Of a DNA stretch of 6,348 nt, positions 5,447 through 6,348 are shown one piece after another. How positions within the stretch are numbered: the stretch's first letter is position 1; every line of letters begins with the position of its first letter. The position numbers were made by a program, and so were the translations under genes. The stretch is from JBBQHM01 sp038323965 (GTDB lineage Bacteria > Verrucomicrobiota > Verrucomicrobiia > Chthoniobacterales > UBA10450): positions 1 to 6,348 of the forward strand of contig JBBQHM010000121.1 in assembly GCA_038323965.1 (NCBI GenBank). The letters run 5' to 3'. Under the pieces are notes generated by a model. It saw only the letters and a program-made list of their open reading frames with translations. It was not told the DNA's origin and made no database searches.

Positions 5447-6348
5447 TCAATCGTCCCTACCCGCGTCGTGCTTGAACGCGACGCATGCGAGAGGCGGCAA
5501 ATTCACATGCAGCGAATATTCCCGGCCAGTCCATGATTCATCGGTCGTATGAATGCCGCCCAGGTTTCCGACGTTGCTGCCGCCGTACGTCTCGGCGTCG
5601 GTGTTAATAATCTCGCGATAGTAGCCCGCCAGCGGCACACCGATGTGATAGCCGCGATGCACCTGCGGCGTGGCATTGACGAGGAAGACAACGGTTTCGC
5701 CTTCGCGCGATTTGCGCATCCAGGCGACGACGCTGTTATCGGCGTCATGAAAATCGATCCACTCGAAGCCCTCGTGGCTATCGTCCTGATCCCACAATGT
5801 CGGTTCATTTTTGTAGGTGAAATTCAAATGCTGCACCAGCCGGCGCAGCCCGTCGTGCTGCGGCAGTTCGAGCAGATGCCAGTCGAGCGAGACATCGTGA
5901 TTCCACTCCGTGCGTTGCCCAAATTCGCCGCCCATGAAGAGCAATTTCTTGCCGGGGTGCCCATACATCCACGCGTAGAACATCCGAAGATTCGCGAACT
6001 TTTGCCATTCGTCGCCCGGCATTTTGTCGATGAGCGATTTCTTGCCGTGGACCACTTCATCGTGACTAAGCACGAGGACGAAATGCTCGGTGAAGGCGTA
6101 CAAAAGCGAGAAGGTGATGCTGCCCTGATGGAAACGCCGATAGATCGGATCGAGCTGCATGTAGTTCAGGAAATCGTGCATCCAACCCATGTTCCATTTC
6201 AGGCCGAAACCCAGCCCGCCGAGATACGTGGGCCGCGAAACGCCCGGCCACGCAGTCGATTCTTCCGCGATCGTCACGATGCCGGGGAAGCGCTCGTAAC
6301 AAATCTCGTTTGTCCGTTTCAGAAAAAAAACCGCGTCGAGGTTCTCGC
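5447..6348 (-). CDS. glgB: 1,4-alpha-glucan (glycogen) branching enzyme, C-terminal part
   Basis: GlgB cuts alpha-1,4-glucan chains and rejoins them through alpha-1,6 bonds to branch glycogen in the cytoplasm. The gene enters from the right edge; about 300 C-terminal codons are present and I see no frame break. The first visible residues are ENLDAVFFLKRTNE, which align with E. coli ENLEAIEFLRNTN. The GH13 region III motif AEES, which carries the acid/base Glu, is at 6268-6257, and SHDEVVHGKK, which carries the transition-state Asp, is at 6067-6038. The nucleophile Asp region lies outside the window. LGGLGFGLKWNMGWMHD, MPGDEWQKFANLR, KKLLFMGGEFGQ and EWNHDVSLDWHLL are all characteristic. The end is the beta-sandwich amylase C-terminal domain, finishing with LPPLACVAFKHD. 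A run of eight T residues in the coding strand (plus-strand A at 6323-6330) encodes part of VFF and is a potential slippage or sequencing-error spot, but the frame is correct here. The downstream pseudopilin appears unrelated in function. Confidence 0.97.
   Translation of the reverse strand, partial: ENLDAVFFLKRTNEICYERFPGIVTIAEESTAWPGVSRPTYLGGLGFGLKWNMGWMHDFLNYMQLDPIYRRFHQGSITFSLLYAFTEHFVLVLSHDEVVHGKKSLIDKMPGDEWQKFANLRMFYAWMYGHPGKKLLFMGGEFGQRTEWNHDVSLDWHLLELPQHDGLRRLVQHLNFTYKNEPTLWDQDDSHEGFEWIDFHDADNSVVAWMRKSREGETVVFLVNATPQVHRGYHIGVPLAGYYREIINTDAETYGGSNVGNLGGIHTTDESWTGREYSLHVNLPPLACVAFKHDAGRDD

Noticed and set aside
6323..6330. Frameshift in glgB at the eight-base homopolymer
   Set aside because: The frame reads through correctly on both sides and matches conserved GlgB sequence (ENLDAVFFLKRTNE before, TIAEESTAWPGVSRP after).
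1..6348. A new defence system, mobile element, CRISPR array or biosynthetic cluster
   Set aside because: All coding space is taken by recognisable housekeeping or envelope genes; no transposase, integrase, nuclease-helicase module, regular repeat array or tRNA-like sequence was seen.

Overview
The window is chromosomal DNA from a moderately GC-rich bacterium. It carries seven protein genes packed tightly on both strands; five are complete and one is cut by each edge. The best taxonomic hint is the pseudopilin at 4615-5301. Its amino-terminal signal has the AFTLIEMLVVISIIAILAA-type sequence, with Ala before the cleavage site, a style common in Verrucomicrobia and relatives. Weak or missing Shine-Dalgarno sequences at almost every start fit a non-model phylum. 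I infer Verrucomicrobia or a close relative with moderate confidence; no rRNA or other taxonomic marker is present.

Layout, left to right. Positions 1-198 (minus) hold the start of an FtsX-type ABC transporter permease. Positions 300-1373 (minus) encode Ada, the bifunctional alkylation-repair protein and regulator. Positions 1370-1837 (minus) encode a DUF1203 protein whose stop overlaps the likely Ada start as GTGA, so the two look like a translationally coupled pair. A 115-base divergent spacer with two small dyads follows. Then come pepT (1953-3209, plus, peptidase T) and xseA (3243-4628, plus, exonuclease VII large subunit), 33 bases apart and probably co-transcribed. xseA converges on and overlaps by 14 bases the pseudopilin gene (4615-5301, minus). 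A 145-base spacer with a strong inverted repeat, probably the glgB terminator, separates the pseudopilin from the 3' part of glgB (5447-6348, minus, glycogen branching enzyme).

The genes are mostly housekeeping: DNA repair (Ada, exonuclease VII), peptide breakdown (PepT), glycogen synthesis (GlgB), and envelope functions (permease, pseudopilin). They do not form one obvious pathway. I found no CRISPR array, insertion sequence, phage gene, tRNA or toxin-antitoxin pair, and no convincing undescribed system. The points worth a second look are small: the DUF1203-Ada coupling, dyads and a possible five-codon leader ORF ahead of pepT, an xseA without an adjacent xseB, an orphan pseudopilin, and a repeated GC-rich element in the glgB-pilin spacer that could form alternative RNA structures.
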